This document shows, piece by piece, positions 33,161-62,960 of a stretch of DNA of 64,000 nucleotides; the first letter of the stretch is position 1; every line of letters begins with the position of its first letter. Source of the stretch: Arctopsyche grandis (lineage: Eukaryota > Arthropoda > Insecta > Trichoptera > Hydropsychidae); contig NC_135359.1 in assembly GCF_051622035.1 (NCBI RefSeq), forward strand, positions 22,478,001 through 22,542,000, given 5' to 3'. The position numbers were made by a program, and so were the translations under genes. Below the pieces are notes generated by a model, which saw only the letters and a list, made by a program, of their open reading frames with translations, made no database searches and was not told where the DNA came from.

Positions 33161-36100
33161 TTTAAGGATTTAAAAAAAATAGTCTTGTTTTTAATTAAAT
33201 CATTTATTCAAAGATTGCAAATACTGTGTTTTTTTTTTTTAATGATTGACATTTCACCTAAATATCGATTGAGAAAGAGAAAGGTACCAGTCTAAAATAG
33301 GTTGACATATCTTAGAAACGTCTAGAAAAAACTTAAATACAAAAATCATCGTTTATTTCGTTGCTGTTCGAAAGATGTTCTTTTTTTTTGGTTTTGACAG
33401 TCACTCGTCGACGTACACAATATGTATTCGAAATACATTTTAATATTGAGCATAGTTTTCCAACTATTAGTTTCGAATGTGTAACGTGCGAGTGTGCTTC
33501 AGGTCTTTCGGTAAATATTCTATTAAAGCTACAATCGATGACAGATTCTGTTGAAACAAAAACCGGTGCGAGACCTACGTAGTTTGTAGTACAAAATTTG
33601 TATACACTTGAATATAATACATGGTTGCATTAACTGTATTGTAAAGTGAAAAATCTAGATAATTTATAATACGAAGAAGATATTGTGCAAAAATATACTT
33701 CAGCCATGGGTGTGTTTGAAGTTTCCAAATCATTTGTTTGAAAATCTATAAAACTGACTTAAACGTGAGCGTCCGGATGAATCGTTTGTAAAGACAGGTT
33801 TCATTTTATGCGTTAATTTCAACGCTGAGACCTCCGCTGCACGGATTATGTATGTAGTCTTATTTAAGATTAAATAGTGCATAATCAATCAGCTGAATTA
33901 AGATTGAGGTAGAAATATTTTTTGTACTTTAATTCTTATTCAATAAAACTCTCCGTGTTTGCAATTTCCGTGTTCAGAAATACATCATAAGAAACTGGTC
34001 ATAATTGGACACATCCTTAGGAGCTACGACAAATTGATTTACATATGTATCCTAGAATTGCGATAAATTAATTCGAATACAGCAATAGTTTGATTTTTAC
34101 AATAAAGATCAATCAATCCATTCACAGCGGTGAATACAAATACAAATCGTCACAAACATGTAAAATATATGGCAGAAAACAAGTTCCAAACAGTCTCGTA
34201 CAAACACACACGTGTTTTTTTTTTATATATAAGTTAGTTAAAATTAGTGCAACAACATTAAAATATAATTTAATTTATTTGTACATATTCAAAGATTTCA
34301 TTGCGAAAAGTGCTTCATAGATAGATTATGATTAGAATTACTCTTGAAAAAATTCCATCATTTCATGTACCATATACACTGCATTGAAAATGATCGAAAT
34401 AATAGTTAACGTATTGGATTATACATTTTTTTTTTGAACAAACTGATATTATGATTAGATTTCTATATTATTTGAGCAATGCGAATATGAGTGTATATAG
34501 AAATGATGCGAATAGAGTAATTCTAAATATTTTAAAACATACATATGTACAATATATGTATATACTATCGTAAGATAAAAAGCACAGACACATTTCACTA
34601 ACTTTGATATTACAAATAATAGAAATTTCAAGAAACAATCGAAACCAGATTTTTGAACTTAAGAATATTTTTCCCTAAAATATGACACCAAATATATCAA
34701 CCTTATATAACTCTTCTCAATGAATTTCCGTTGCAAGTCATCCACACAGTTAATATTTTGTGTTGTAATTTGTTATGTACCTACTAAACACTATATGTGT
34801 ATAAGTGTATATACATAAATAAATGTGTATTTATATATAAACACTTATATTACACATTACATAAGTATATAAATGTATATTTATCCATAAAAAGTCACTT
34901 TAAAATTTGTTAAAAGTCTCTATTCCACATAAACTCACACAATCACATATTTAAACATTTCCGATGACAATTCTGTAGCAGAAACGCTCCTTAAGCGGGT
35001 GTATCGTATTATTAGTAATTTCATTACTAAACACATACATACAGTTCCATGTTGATATCCACAGCGACGTCTGTCAAATTAACACGAATACAGAATTGCA
35101 ATCAAAACAAACACTTAAACACAAAAATTAATAACAATAAAAACATTACATATACAAATATAATATATGAAATAAAATAGGCTTTGAAAGCAATAATAAA
35201 CTATAGTACACAACACTCATCTCAAAATGTATTATGAAACGACTTCGACTGGTTTTGAACGTACTACGATAATTGCATTATATAATTAAACAAAATGTAC
35301 ATTTATGAAAATCATATTTCAAACTTAAATTTTTAATAAAGCTTTGTCAATTTTAAATAAGTTTTTCCGCAAATAATATTTTATTAAACTTAGAATTTAG
35401 TAAAGGTAAATTGTTGAGAATGTTGCAGGTGCAAAAACAATAAGTGTTTTCTAATATTAAGTAGTATTAAAGGTATATTACCAAATGAAAATTTTCAATA
35501 TTTTATTACAAAGCTTCATACTGCAGAATGGGTACTTAATTTAGTCTAGCAATATCAAACAACGAGCGCAGACTAAGCACGATAAGGATCATTAAATTTG
35601 CAGTACACATTCAATTTGTAATTCTTTTTCATTTGGCAGCATTGAGATCGAAATATACTTCATCATTTACATGAAAGATTTTGACAACAAATGAAAAAAA
35701 ACATATATAAATGAGATCTTGTCAGCGTAACTTAAAATTATAACGAAAAAAAGGGAACAATCTTAAAAAAAAAATGAGAAAAAACGCACATCCTCAGCCA
35801 TACATTGTAAGATTACAAAAGCAAGTTAAGAACCAAAATAAATGTTATAAACTTCAAAAGTACAAAGCACTTAAAATATAACATTTAAATTATATCATAA
35901 CATGGCATCGAAGCTTCCCAAGACAATCGCTCTGCTGAAATTACCAATTCATAACAATAACGCAGTGAAGTAATTTAAGTACTGTGGAATCATTCAATTA
36001 TTCTCATGCCAATCCAGAACGTATTTACGTGTATGCGCTTGTGATATCATACACACTGATTGGATAATTTGAAAGATGTCTCCGAGTAGAGATTCTACTA

Positions 36101-36289
36101 TTTTGATTAGCATATTTTTAGGTATTCGACGTTGACATCTCAGGGAGTCTCATGCCAATAATGAAACGGATGTAGAGTATGCCCGTCACAGGAGTACACA
36201 TCACACTTATTCAACTCCAGCACAACATATCACAACATTGGCAGGTCAAAATGGCGAAACGTTCATTTTGGAGGACGGTACGGGGATTA
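33161..36289. other. Region between the 3' ends of two convergent genes
   Basis: AT-rich, no gene recognised. The 3' UTR of the minus-strand gene ending at 36290 lies at its right end. A minus-strand AATAAA (plus-strand tttatt) occurs near 35,380. Confidence 0.4.
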
Positions 36290-53999
<17,710 letters not shown>

Positions 54000-54001
54000 C
54001 G

Positions 54002-54787
54002 CTGCAACAAAACACAGCCGATTAATTCCGACCGTACACAAAGTGATTCCGAATACGTAATGAGGTTTGATGTTGACAATGAGACGAATAAAATTTCCGG
54101 TCAAACGAAGAGCCCCATATAAAACGATGACGTTACTCTGTCCCGCACCACATGTGAGATTCTTGCACATCCACTAGCACTACGACTACGCGCATAAGTA
54201 ATGTAACATTTGAAAGAAAAAAAAATCTAACTCACGAACAGTTTTTAGCGAGTGGTAGAACGTGTATAAAATTTCACATGATCGGCACATGGTGCAAGGT
54301 TTAACGGCCGAAAATTTCAGAAGTGATCTTTCGCATGAGGTTTTAATATGCGCATCTTAAAGTCTGGTAGTAGAAAAAGCTGATATAGGAAGAAAAATTG
54401 GGCTGAGCTGCATAGAACTCAATCTTATTTAATAATCATGTCATTAATGTTTCCAAACTTTGCTCCCCAAATGCTTTTGTTTGGAATCCAATATTTTTAT
54501 TCCACCGAACCAATTTTCCAATATTTTTCACATTTTAGGCATACGCGCGGTGTGGAATATCATTAGTAAATTTTTTATGGATGTGTTTACATATACACCT
54601 CTAAAAATTGCACGATATTTTACCGTCTCCAAACATTTTCTGTATGTATATATCTACATATATAAATGAAATTTTATAATTAGATGCAAAGAACAAAGGT
54701 GGACATTCACATAGATATTTTTCGGCAGATCTTTTGCTACATTTGTCGTAGCCAGAAATGCTACGCTTAGTATCAATTTAGTACTAA
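54002..54787. other. Upstream of coding exon 1, probably a 5' UTR intron
   Basis: The acceptor ttttgttgcag ends at 54002 on the minus strand. No gene recognised. Confidence 0.4.
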
Positions 54788-54845
54788 CCAGGGCTCGAAA
54801 CCAGGACCTCTCGGTCACTAGCAAACGATGAACTATAATACTACT
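54788..54845 (-). mobile_element. tRNA-like SINE head, relative of 51.17 kb
   Basis: Minus strand: gctagtgaccgagaggtcct then ggtttcgagccctggttagt, with a B-box-like GGTTTCGAGCC. It shares the GGTT...CCTGGTTAG layout with 51,166-51,232. Confidence 0.4.
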
Positions 54846-55515
54846 AGTGAAATTTTTAAGATCTACCTAGCAACTTATCTACCAATTTCTTTAGACAAAA
54901 TTCTAAGTTGAACGGTCACCTTCAAGGTTAATAAAAAGAAAGAAATGCACATGAAATTGCATGTGCATATGTATCTATAGCTATAAGATACACTAGTCAG
55001 GTACGTTTTCGCATTGCATTTTTGGACGTACTGCGACAGCGCCAGGGGTCAATCGTTTGTAAAATTGCTCACGGCAATTACCTCAACCGGGAGAGGAGAA
55101 AGCATTCAAGTAGAGAGAGAGACGATAATAACCAGCGCCGCAAATTGAGACGCGAAACCGACAAAAAGAGGAGACGAGAATGTTATGGTTAGTACACGCG
55201 CAACTGAAACGATGATCCGACAATTAAAACGACGACCGTGCGAAGAAGATTAAATAATATGCAGTTTATGATACATACGAACAAAAAAAAAAACGAAAAA
55301 AAAGTGCATCATTATTAGCGAAAGAGTCGGCGAACAAGCTGTTGCTCGTTACCGATAATAAAACGGTCTCACCGTATTCTCAAACTTTGGCAAACAATAT
55401 GCGGTGTAATGGCGTTTTAATCATCAATTACTGATGTGGTGTTGATCACGACGGGCTATTGTAGTCCAGAATCGGGAATTCACATATGTACATACGCAAT
55501 CCAGTGGTGTGCCAT

Positions 55516-55517
<2 letters not shown>
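54846..55517. other. Non-coding stretch
   Basis: No gene recognised. Moderately GC-rich with CpG words at 55,130-55,240. Confidence 0.35.

Positions 55518-55563
<46 letters not shown>
55518..55563. repeat. (AT)n microsatellite
   Basis: About 22 AT units. Confidence 0.95.
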
Positions 55564-55565
<2 letters not shown>

Positions 55566-55574
55566 GTTTTTATC

Positions 55575-55676
55575 GTACAGCCTTACTTACGTGTGCGCGA
55601 GCAGGATACAAGGTGACTCGGTATAACGACACAGTCCCCATGGGTCCCGCTCGCGCACACGAAAGTAAGGCTGTGC
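55575..55676. mobile_element. Short foldback element next to (AT)n
   Basis: Arms gtacagccttacttacgtgt-gcgcgagc and gctcgcgcacacgaaagtaa-ggctgtgc are inverted copies of about 28 bp around a 45-bp spacer. The GC-rich inner arm makes it unusually stable. Either a MITE or a transcribed hairpin. Confidence 0.65.
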
Positions 55677-57378
55677 AACAAAGTAAGTGGGATTTCCATG
55701 CACGCCACTGAATTACATACGTACCTAAAATCTAATTATGTAAGCATGTACATATGTATATATATGGAAAATCTTGCAGGTGTTTTCACGCACACAAATA
55801 ATATATGTATGTATATATTTACCAAACTCTTGTCAAATCTTAATTTGCTATAATTTAGCCAACAATTTACTGTCCATTGGTACGCACGACTGGCAAATAC
55901 TTTCTAATTGTACAAACTGGTTATAAGAAGTTTATTTCGTTGTAAGTATATGAACTTAAATTACAAACGGTGGCGTGCCGTCATTGGACTAGAGGGTTAG
56001 TCCCCTAAAATATTTTACCAAAAATTTTAAAAATATCAACAATTCGATAACAATAGACTTAAATCGTTGTCCATATTGATATTTGTCACTCGGATAGGCG
56101 AAGTTAAGAAACCGGAATCGGTCCTACCTGATACAGTTGTAGTGGGTTTTTTTATGGTGTAGTCTGTCGCGTCGTTCGCTTGCACGGACTCGCCATCTCA
56201 ATTCTGTTACCATCGCGGTACTGGCGAATTGTAATGTATAGGCGTTCCGTCAAAAAAAAAATACTGATCTCTTCAAGCCTTTATGTAGTTTTCGCTGATT
56301 CATTGAAAATATTCTGATTTGTTTATATCAAATATTATTCTGAACAAATTTGTTTGTAGTTGAAATAACACATATTTACACAGAACTTCTTGAGTACAAA
56401 TATAGCAAGGTACTCGGCTCACGAAACAATTCCCTGAGAACAAATCAGTGCGCAGTGCGCGGAAACAAATGACGAGGCCTTGAAATGTTGCATTCTCGAT
56501 CGATTATTTGACAAATCATTCCTAAGATTAAGTTTTGAAGACAAACAAGATGTTATTAAAAAAATAGTCGATTTAGGATATTTCTGTTAGCACAAAAATT
56601 AAAAATTATACTCATTACTTCAAGTAAAATTATTATAATTCAAAAATTCCCATGCTTTAATGGCCACTGGTCACAAACCATCATTTACATTGATTTTTTT
56701 TTAATGAAATATACATACATACATGCATTTGATTTACTTCATACATGCTTTCAGTAGATAAATAAATTATTACAAATTATGCAAAAATAACTATAATTAA
56801 ATATATATTTGTATTTAGGAACGATAAGATTCGAGTGTAAGATAATGCTAAAAATATAAAATAGATATTTTTTTCATCAATAAATACATATATCGATCAA
56901 TCAAACATTATAGATTAAAATGTCAGGAAATCGAAATGATTAATTTAAGCGTTTAACTTCCAAAAATCAATCGTAAGATTAAATACTTCACTTATGTATA
57001 TATATGTAAGATAAACTTTGAAAGAATAATATTTTGTTCGTATTGACTATTGTTCAATAAAGCTGAATTGATAAAAACAACGTTCGATATAGTCCGTATT
57101 GTTTGCAAATGGAAAGTTTTATTTTGAGATAATAAATGTAAAGCTACCAAAACACAAGATAACATAGCCCGTGAAAAATAACGTTGAATAAGAGTAAACA
57201 CAGATAATTATTACGGCACCACAGTGTAAAGAAATAATGTAATTTTAACAAAAAACAAAAGTAAAATGTAATATAATAATAAACTACATATAAAAGTTGA
57301 AATTTGTCTGCTGGTCTGTACGTATCGCGAAATGCGGGAATCACACCATCCGATTTAATAAATTTACTGTAATATTGA
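55677..57378. other. Non-coding stretch
   Basis: AT-rich; nothing recognised. 56,150-56,260 is mildly GC-rich. Confidence 0.4.
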
Positions 57379-57575
57379 AGTGCTCGAACGGTACCCGAGA
57401 GAATGGTGCAAGGAAGGCCACAGATGGAAGCTGGGTGGATGAAATAAGAAAAATGTGTGGTATTAATTAGAAGGATGAGAGTTGTCTAAAACTGAGACGA
57501 ATATAAGCGTGTTGTATAGGCCTTAATTCAGCAGTGGATGACGAATTGGTGTGAAATGATGATAATGATGATTGT
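57379..57575 (+). pseudogene. RTE-like element 3' fragment
   Basis: gtgctcgaacggtacccgag, aaggaaggccacag, tgggtggatgaaataagaaa and cagcagtggatgacga follow the other copies, with indels. Ends gtgaaatgatgataatgatg, the (GAT)n tail. Confidence 0.75.
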
Positions 57576-58559
57576 GATACCGATCGAATACTACGCCAAT
57601 TTATGCAGTACCGAATTCCACAACAGACACAATATTATTCTAAATTTATCGAATCGGTCTAGAAAATCGGATGGTGAGATTTCCACATTAGACGACCGTT
57701 GCATGGAGATAAGTGCACGTGTACCGGAATTTACCGAAAATTTGCATACTTAATTTTATGTACATACATACGTATATACACAACTCAGTCATTTATTCAT
57801 TTCCTTAATTTTAATTTAAAATCAATCAAATTGTACACATCATAATATAGCAGTAAAAAAGATCGATTTCTCGACATCATATATTCAATTAATGATATGA
57901 ATAATAAAATTCCATGATACACGATACGCATGTGACAAGAGAGTATTATTAAAATATGCAAATTAAATTCGTGTTAATGTTACCGAATTTACTATACTCG
58001 AGAGAACGGCGAAAGTATGACACGTACCAGAGATAGTAAAAGTATTACATTACTCAACTAAAAAAAAATAATAAAAATATGTATTATAGTCCATTACGTA
58101 AATACATCACGTTAAAATATCTCATTGTCTATAAGCCTACGTGCAGACACACACAGCCGATGCAAATGAAGCTATAATAGAAATCAACTTAAATAAACAT
58201 CGTTTTATTTAACCACACATACCAAGAATATAAATTTGCTATCATATACTACATACATATGTATGCAAATACATAGATACGTGTTAGATCAGATACACAT
58301 ACTTAACATTAAGTGGAGCTAGTATTAAATAACAACATTTTTTATCTCAAAATGACGTATGTTATATCACGATTCGCACTTGTAAAAGGGGTGTATCTTC
58401 TTCTAAAGAACAAAAAAATCATTTTCTACTTACTTAATTACATCCCATCCCTCAATTTCGATACCATCCGAGGAAAATCACGTTTTTCTTTCGATTTTTG
58501 AAACCTTTTTTTGTTGTCTCATTCCAAATTGATCATCGGCTAATCCCTACTCACCATAC
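57576..58559. other. Non-coding stretch
   Basis: One arm of FB-3 at about 57,618-57,655. Otherwise nothing. Confidence 0.4.
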
Positions 58560-58640
58560 ATATTTATTTATTTTAATATACAAGTATACCACAGGTCACC
58601 CCAATATGACACTGTGGCCAGACAATACATAAAAGATCAA
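58560..58640 (-). mobile_element. Retroposon 3' tail (LINE- or SINE-type)
   Basis: Minus strand: ggccacagtgtcatattggg gtgacctgtggtat, followed by a TAAATAAA-type tail (58,560-58,575). It matches the 3' tails of both the 50-kb LINE and the SINEs. Confidence 0.5.
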
Positions 58641-58786
58641 ATACATAAGAAAAAATAAAACAACAATAATAGAAAAACAAATAAAATAAAACATTTAAAA
58701 AATTGTACATAAAAATTAAAAATTGAAAAATTGAGAATTAATAAATTGAAAAATTATTAATTCTCACATTAGTACATATGTTACAG

Positions 58787-58955
58787 TCGAAGTGTATTGT
58801 CAGTTGTAATATATTTTGAGTAGTTGGAATATGTACCGTCTAACCGACGTAAGTTGATTCATGTGGCGAATTACATTCTAACTGGTCAAAATATATTACA
58901 ACTGAAAAGTTAGTTGGTACCAGGTTAGATGGAATACACTTCAACTGTAACACAT
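58787..58955. mobile_element. Foldback element FB-2, copy 2
   Basis: Ends gttacagtcgaagtgtat and atacacttcaactgtaac are inverted copies. The inner words cagttgtaatatattttga and tcaaaatatattacaactg also pair. Relative of 14.6-15.2 kb. Confidence 0.8.
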
Positions 58956-59465
58956 ATACAAAATAATTTAAAAAAATTGACTATATGTATTGCAAAGGCA
59001 TATATGTATTATAAATGAAGTATTGTGATCGTGATAAAATTCGATTCCATTTTGATCGGTTTCCTCGACACAACACAGCACAAAACTGCACGGAAAAGAC
59101 TAGTTCTGTTCATACTACCCAGCACCGCTCGTTTACGGCACGTTCTTAAATGCAAGGAAAAATCGGCTAATACTAATACACTAATACACTACAGAGCGCG
59201 ATGATACGACGCAAGATTGCTCGCGTCGTATCGTCGAGTAATTATTGAAACCTTTCCGAATAAATTAATATACACGTGGCAACACTTTCGTTAGTACGGG
59301 TGTACTCGCTACTATGACGTTAAGTAATGTGTGAATATTTACAAAATTACCAAAGAAAACCGGTTTTGCCCGATAAGATTCGGTGACATGTACCACTGTA
59401 TAGTACGAATAGATCGTGTCGGTTGCTGCTGTTTAGGTACGTCACATATACATTACGGAACATAA
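58956..59465. other. Non-coding stretch
   Basis: A short hairpin gatacgacgcaagattgctcgc/gtcgtatc lies at 59,200-59,232. Nothing else recognised. Confidence 0.4.
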
Positions 59466-59907
59466 GCCAGCAGCATGGTTCAGTGGTTGGGCTTTTACTT
59501 AGCGCCGAGAGGACGCCGGGTTCGATCCCGATCGACCTCGATTGAAAGTATTTCTGTAATGCTGCTGGTCAGACTTGGATATTTGTGACTCCAGGTCGAT
59601 CGTTTTCTATCAGAGTTTGCCAATTTTTCTGATTTCATTGTTGAAACGGTTCCTGATTAAATTGGTTTAAAACCTTCCTACCTACTATGTCACCACTATA
59701 TGATTATATACACTATGATTAATGAACAATAAAATGTATGTACAAATTCATAGATGTCTCGTTAATTTCGATTTTGCAGTGTCTCGTAATTCAGCGACAA
59801 AAAAATGCTGCATTGTTTGTAATTGGCCAGGAAGGCGCATTGGGGTTTAACTGTTAGGCTTTCTTGGTATATTTGTAAATATGTATGTAAAAATAAAAAT
59901 AAAATAA
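59466..59907 (+). mobile_element. Full-length tRNA-headed SINE, head type A
   Basis: Head from gccagcagcatggttcagtg: A box TGGTTCAGTGG and B box GGTTCGATCCC (59519-59529), about 48 bp apart as for an internal Pol III promoter. Body: ccaggtcgatcgttttctat, cagagtttgccaatttttct, gatttcattgttgaaacggt. 3' part: gaaggcgcattggggtttaa, ctgttaggctttcttggtat, and a short A/T-rich tail. Length about 440 bp, same as the 9.2-kb copy. Confidence 0.85.
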
Positions 59908-60087
59908 CCAGCGGCGTGGACTAGTGGTTAGCATATTATGTTTTCGAGCAAAGTGGTCACGGGTTCGAGTCCCACTGCTGGCCAGACCATGGTTTGTGAC
60001 TCCAGATTGATTGCTTCTTATCAGAGTTCGCCAATTTTTCTGATTTTCATTTAAACGGTTCCTGTAAAATTGGCATCTCCTTTTTTA
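59908..60087 (+). mobile_element. SINE, head type B, directly behind the first
   Basis: Head ccagcggcgtggactagtgg ttagcat: A box TGGACTAGTGG and B box GGTTCGAGTCC (59962-59972). Same body (gattgcttcttatcagagtt, cgccaatttttctgatttt, aaacggttcctgtaaaattg) but without the long 3' part. It begins exactly where the tail of the type A element ends. Confidence 0.8.
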
Positions 60088-61007
60088 TATATCTCTATAC
60101 CAATTTGATTATAAAATGCTGCAAAAATTTCTCCATATATGTCACTGTGGATGTTTGTGCTAATTTCACATTGTACCAAGTGCTAATGTATATTGATTGT
60201 ATTGTATCTACGAGTATATGTAAGTGCACTCGTCGCTTTGGAGCGATCTGAAAAGGTGAGTGATCATGTTCTATGAAATAAAATATCAATGTGTCCATAT
60301 ACCTATGTATATAATGTACTAAAGAATATTTTTCGTAGTGTAGTTTAAGTGCAGTTGTCGACTTTAAACTGAGCTTTTGTCAAGTGCAAACACTACATAT
60401 GTATTAATGATGTGAATGATTTAATACTTCTTGATTTGACGTCAAAGCAGACCTTGAGGCAGGTCAAAAATCTTCAGAGGCGAGGTCGGCTGACCGTGAA
60501 AAGCAATGTTGCGCAATCAGGATTACAATGCTGCAATTAGTGCGGCCGAGAGATTATCTCACATTCGACCATCGGAACAGCAGATACTAGACGGATTTCG
60601 ATACGAATTTTTCACGATAAATTATCACCTACCAAACATTGAGTGTACATAAATATGTACATACCGATAGACACTGTGTGAACTGTCACCGGTACAATTG
60701 ATCAAACAACGACCTCGAAAACACTTGCTTTCGTATGTGTACACTTGAATAAGTACACTCTTCTGGCTAAGTAGATTTGCTGAAGTGGATAGTTCTCGGC
60801 GGGCAACGTTTGGCCGTTCGCAATATAAATAATGTCGTAAAACCGCCTACGCAAACAACGCAGGCCCCGATCCGAATCGATACGATAAATATGAGATACG
60901 GTCTCGTTTTGGCAACGGATGTGGATTAAATAAAACAGGGGGTGGCTGGGCGGCGACACGGGGTGGGGTTGGGAGGATAGAGCTTTGTTTACACGTCCGC
61001 GACTTAC
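60088..61007. other. Non-coding; GC-richer blocks at 60,440-60,600 and 60,925-61,000
   Basis: No gene recognised. The blocks may be regulatory. Confidence 0.35.
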
Positions 61008-61130
61008 ATTGCACAATCGAAGTTCAACTTCCAAAAAAGATAACCTCGGTCACGACCGCCTTGTCCTTGCTCGCTGTGAGAGCCTCACCCACAGCCGCTG
61101 TGCTCTAATGCGAATGCAAACTGGCTGTTA
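61008..61130 (-). other. Candidate 5' untranslated exon of the 266-aa gene
   Basis: A GC-rich minus-strand stretch ends at a consensus donor, GTAAGT (61002-61007). Coding exon 1 of the 36.3-54.0-kb gene begins 2 bp after an acceptor at 54002, so it needs an upstream non-coding exon; this is the best donor I noticed upstream. Linking them is inference. Confidence 0.28.
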
Positions 61131-62114
61131 ACCCACACACACCGCCGCTAAATAAATTGTTAATGACATGCCGAGTGACATTGAACAACTGACTAAAGAT
61201 GCGTCGATGATCATAACATACGATATATTATGCATGACTGGAATATATTTATTTATTCGATCATCAATCATCGTTGACAAAAAAGTAAATAAAACAGCGA
61301 AACAGTTCCAGAGTAACTTTCCATCCATTCCAACAAATAAGTAAGTGCTTTCGAGGCATCCTTTCGTATTGGAAGGCGTGGGGGAAAATGTAAAAAGAAC
61401 ATAAAATCGCAAATAAAATTAAAAATAGCCCTGAAATGGAGTGGCAAGTGCAGTCGTCTGAAATTAATAAAAAGTGATAGCACGTATTGATTTTCACTTC
61501 ACGCTCCGCAATAAACAGTGTCTGAAAAGATATAATTAAAAGCGAAGACGGCAAAGGAAACACAAAAGGAAATTGGTTCGATCGTGTCAAATACGATTAA
61601 ATAAATAAATAAAAAAACACTATACAGCCTTGGTTGCCATTTGGAAATCCAATTAGTTCTACATATACATACATATGTACACATATTGCATTGCAATTAT
61701 AAAGAGGACATTACGAACATTCAAAATATACTATTTTTAATTGCATACTCGATTTTGAGTATGACTTTTTCACCGCATCAATTTTTTTTTATAATTAACG
61801 GGAAACCACTTAAGAAAAAAAATTTTAGGTAGTTTTCCGTTGCTTTATGAAAAGGATGGAATGGAAAGTAGGAAGCACCAATAATTGGATAGGATGTGTT
61901 TTCGGTGATGATAATTTTATATGAAATAGTCTCAGATAAAATCAGCAAACGCTGGTAGATAATCGATTTGGATTTTACAATCATTTTGATAACGCCAGCA
62001 GCGATAAAAATGATAAAATGAATATTAAAAAAAAAGTACAATTTCCTAAAAACAAGTAAATATCATTAAAAAATACATACATATTGTAATACGATATAAA
62101 AAAGTCGATGAAAT
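61131..62114. other. Non-coding stretch
   Basis: Nothing recognised. Confidence 0.4.
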
Positions 62115-62329
62115 TTATTTTTTCGAACTTGTCGAGAGATTATAAATCTGCTCCCGCACCAAGAATTCGGTCCGAATAGATTTTTCACGCTCGATAAACT
62201 TTTTATAAAGAATCCCCATATCGGTTACCCTTTCTACGATTTCATGTAAACTTACTCCATTTTTTTTTACAATACTGGATAATAGCAATGCCATAGAGGC
62301 CAATCTATCAGATGAATAAAAAAAAAAAA
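62115..62329 (-). CDS. Candidate last exon of an unidentified gene
   Basis: On the minus strand, after a plausible acceptor (tttttattcatctgatag), the frame reads LASMALLLSSIVKKNGVSLH, EIVERVTDMGILYKKFIE, then EKSIRTEFLVREQIYNLSTS and a stop. The mix of amphipathic helices and charged residues looks like real protein rather than translated AT-rich DNA. I do not recognise the family. Upstream exons would lie at higher coordinates, probably beyond the window. Confidence 0.4.
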
Positions 62330-62348
62330 TAATGTGGATATTATTCAA

Positions 62349-62572
62349 TAAACTTTATTACATTACTTTATACAATATGTAGTATTATAAACTACATAAA
62401 ATATCTGAAATATTGCATACATATATACATATTTCTAATTAATACATAGTATTATAAGAGGTCAATTTAATAATTCATCACATGATAACATGATGATAAT
62501 TTATCACATGTTTCTCAATATTATTAAATAAGTAGAATGGAATTAATTACTTCTTTCGTCCAAAAACTATTA
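62349..62572. other. Non-coding stretch
   Basis: AT-rich; contains a short catgataacatgatga-type repeat at about 62,480. Confidence 0.4.
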
Positions 62573-62960
62573 CATCATCATTCACAGCCATTCGCCATCC
62601 GCTGCTGAATGAACGCCTCTCCAACATGTTTCCATTCGTCTTTGCTTTGGGCAACTCTCATCCATCTCATCCCACACATTTTTCCAATTTTATCCACCAA
62701 TCTCCCTTGCGGCCTTTCTTGCACCCTTTTACATTCTCTCGGGTAACATTCGAACACTTCTTTCGTGTGTTATTCTAGCTACGTGACCGGCCCATTGCTA
62801 TTTCAATATATTTACTCTCACCATTACATCGACCACCTTTGTCATATTTCTAACCCATGTATTCCGTTTTCTACCTCTCTTCTTTATGCCAAGCATACAA
62901 ACATACGTTCCACACTTTTGTGAGTGTACTGAACCTTATGCAGCATTCTGGCGTTCAATG
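62573..62960 (-). pseudogene. RTE-like element 3' fragment, minus strand
   Basis: Plus strand begins catcatcattcacagccatt, cgccatccgctgctgaatga, then ccaccaatctcccttgcggc and ctacgtgaccggcccattgc. It is the reverse complement of the 1.8-kb copy through about 130 codons, with indels. Confidence 0.8.

Noticed and set aside
59466..59540. True tRNA gene
   Set aside because: A and B boxes are present but the acceptor ends do not pair, and a SINE body and tail follow. The same applies at 59908 and 37323.
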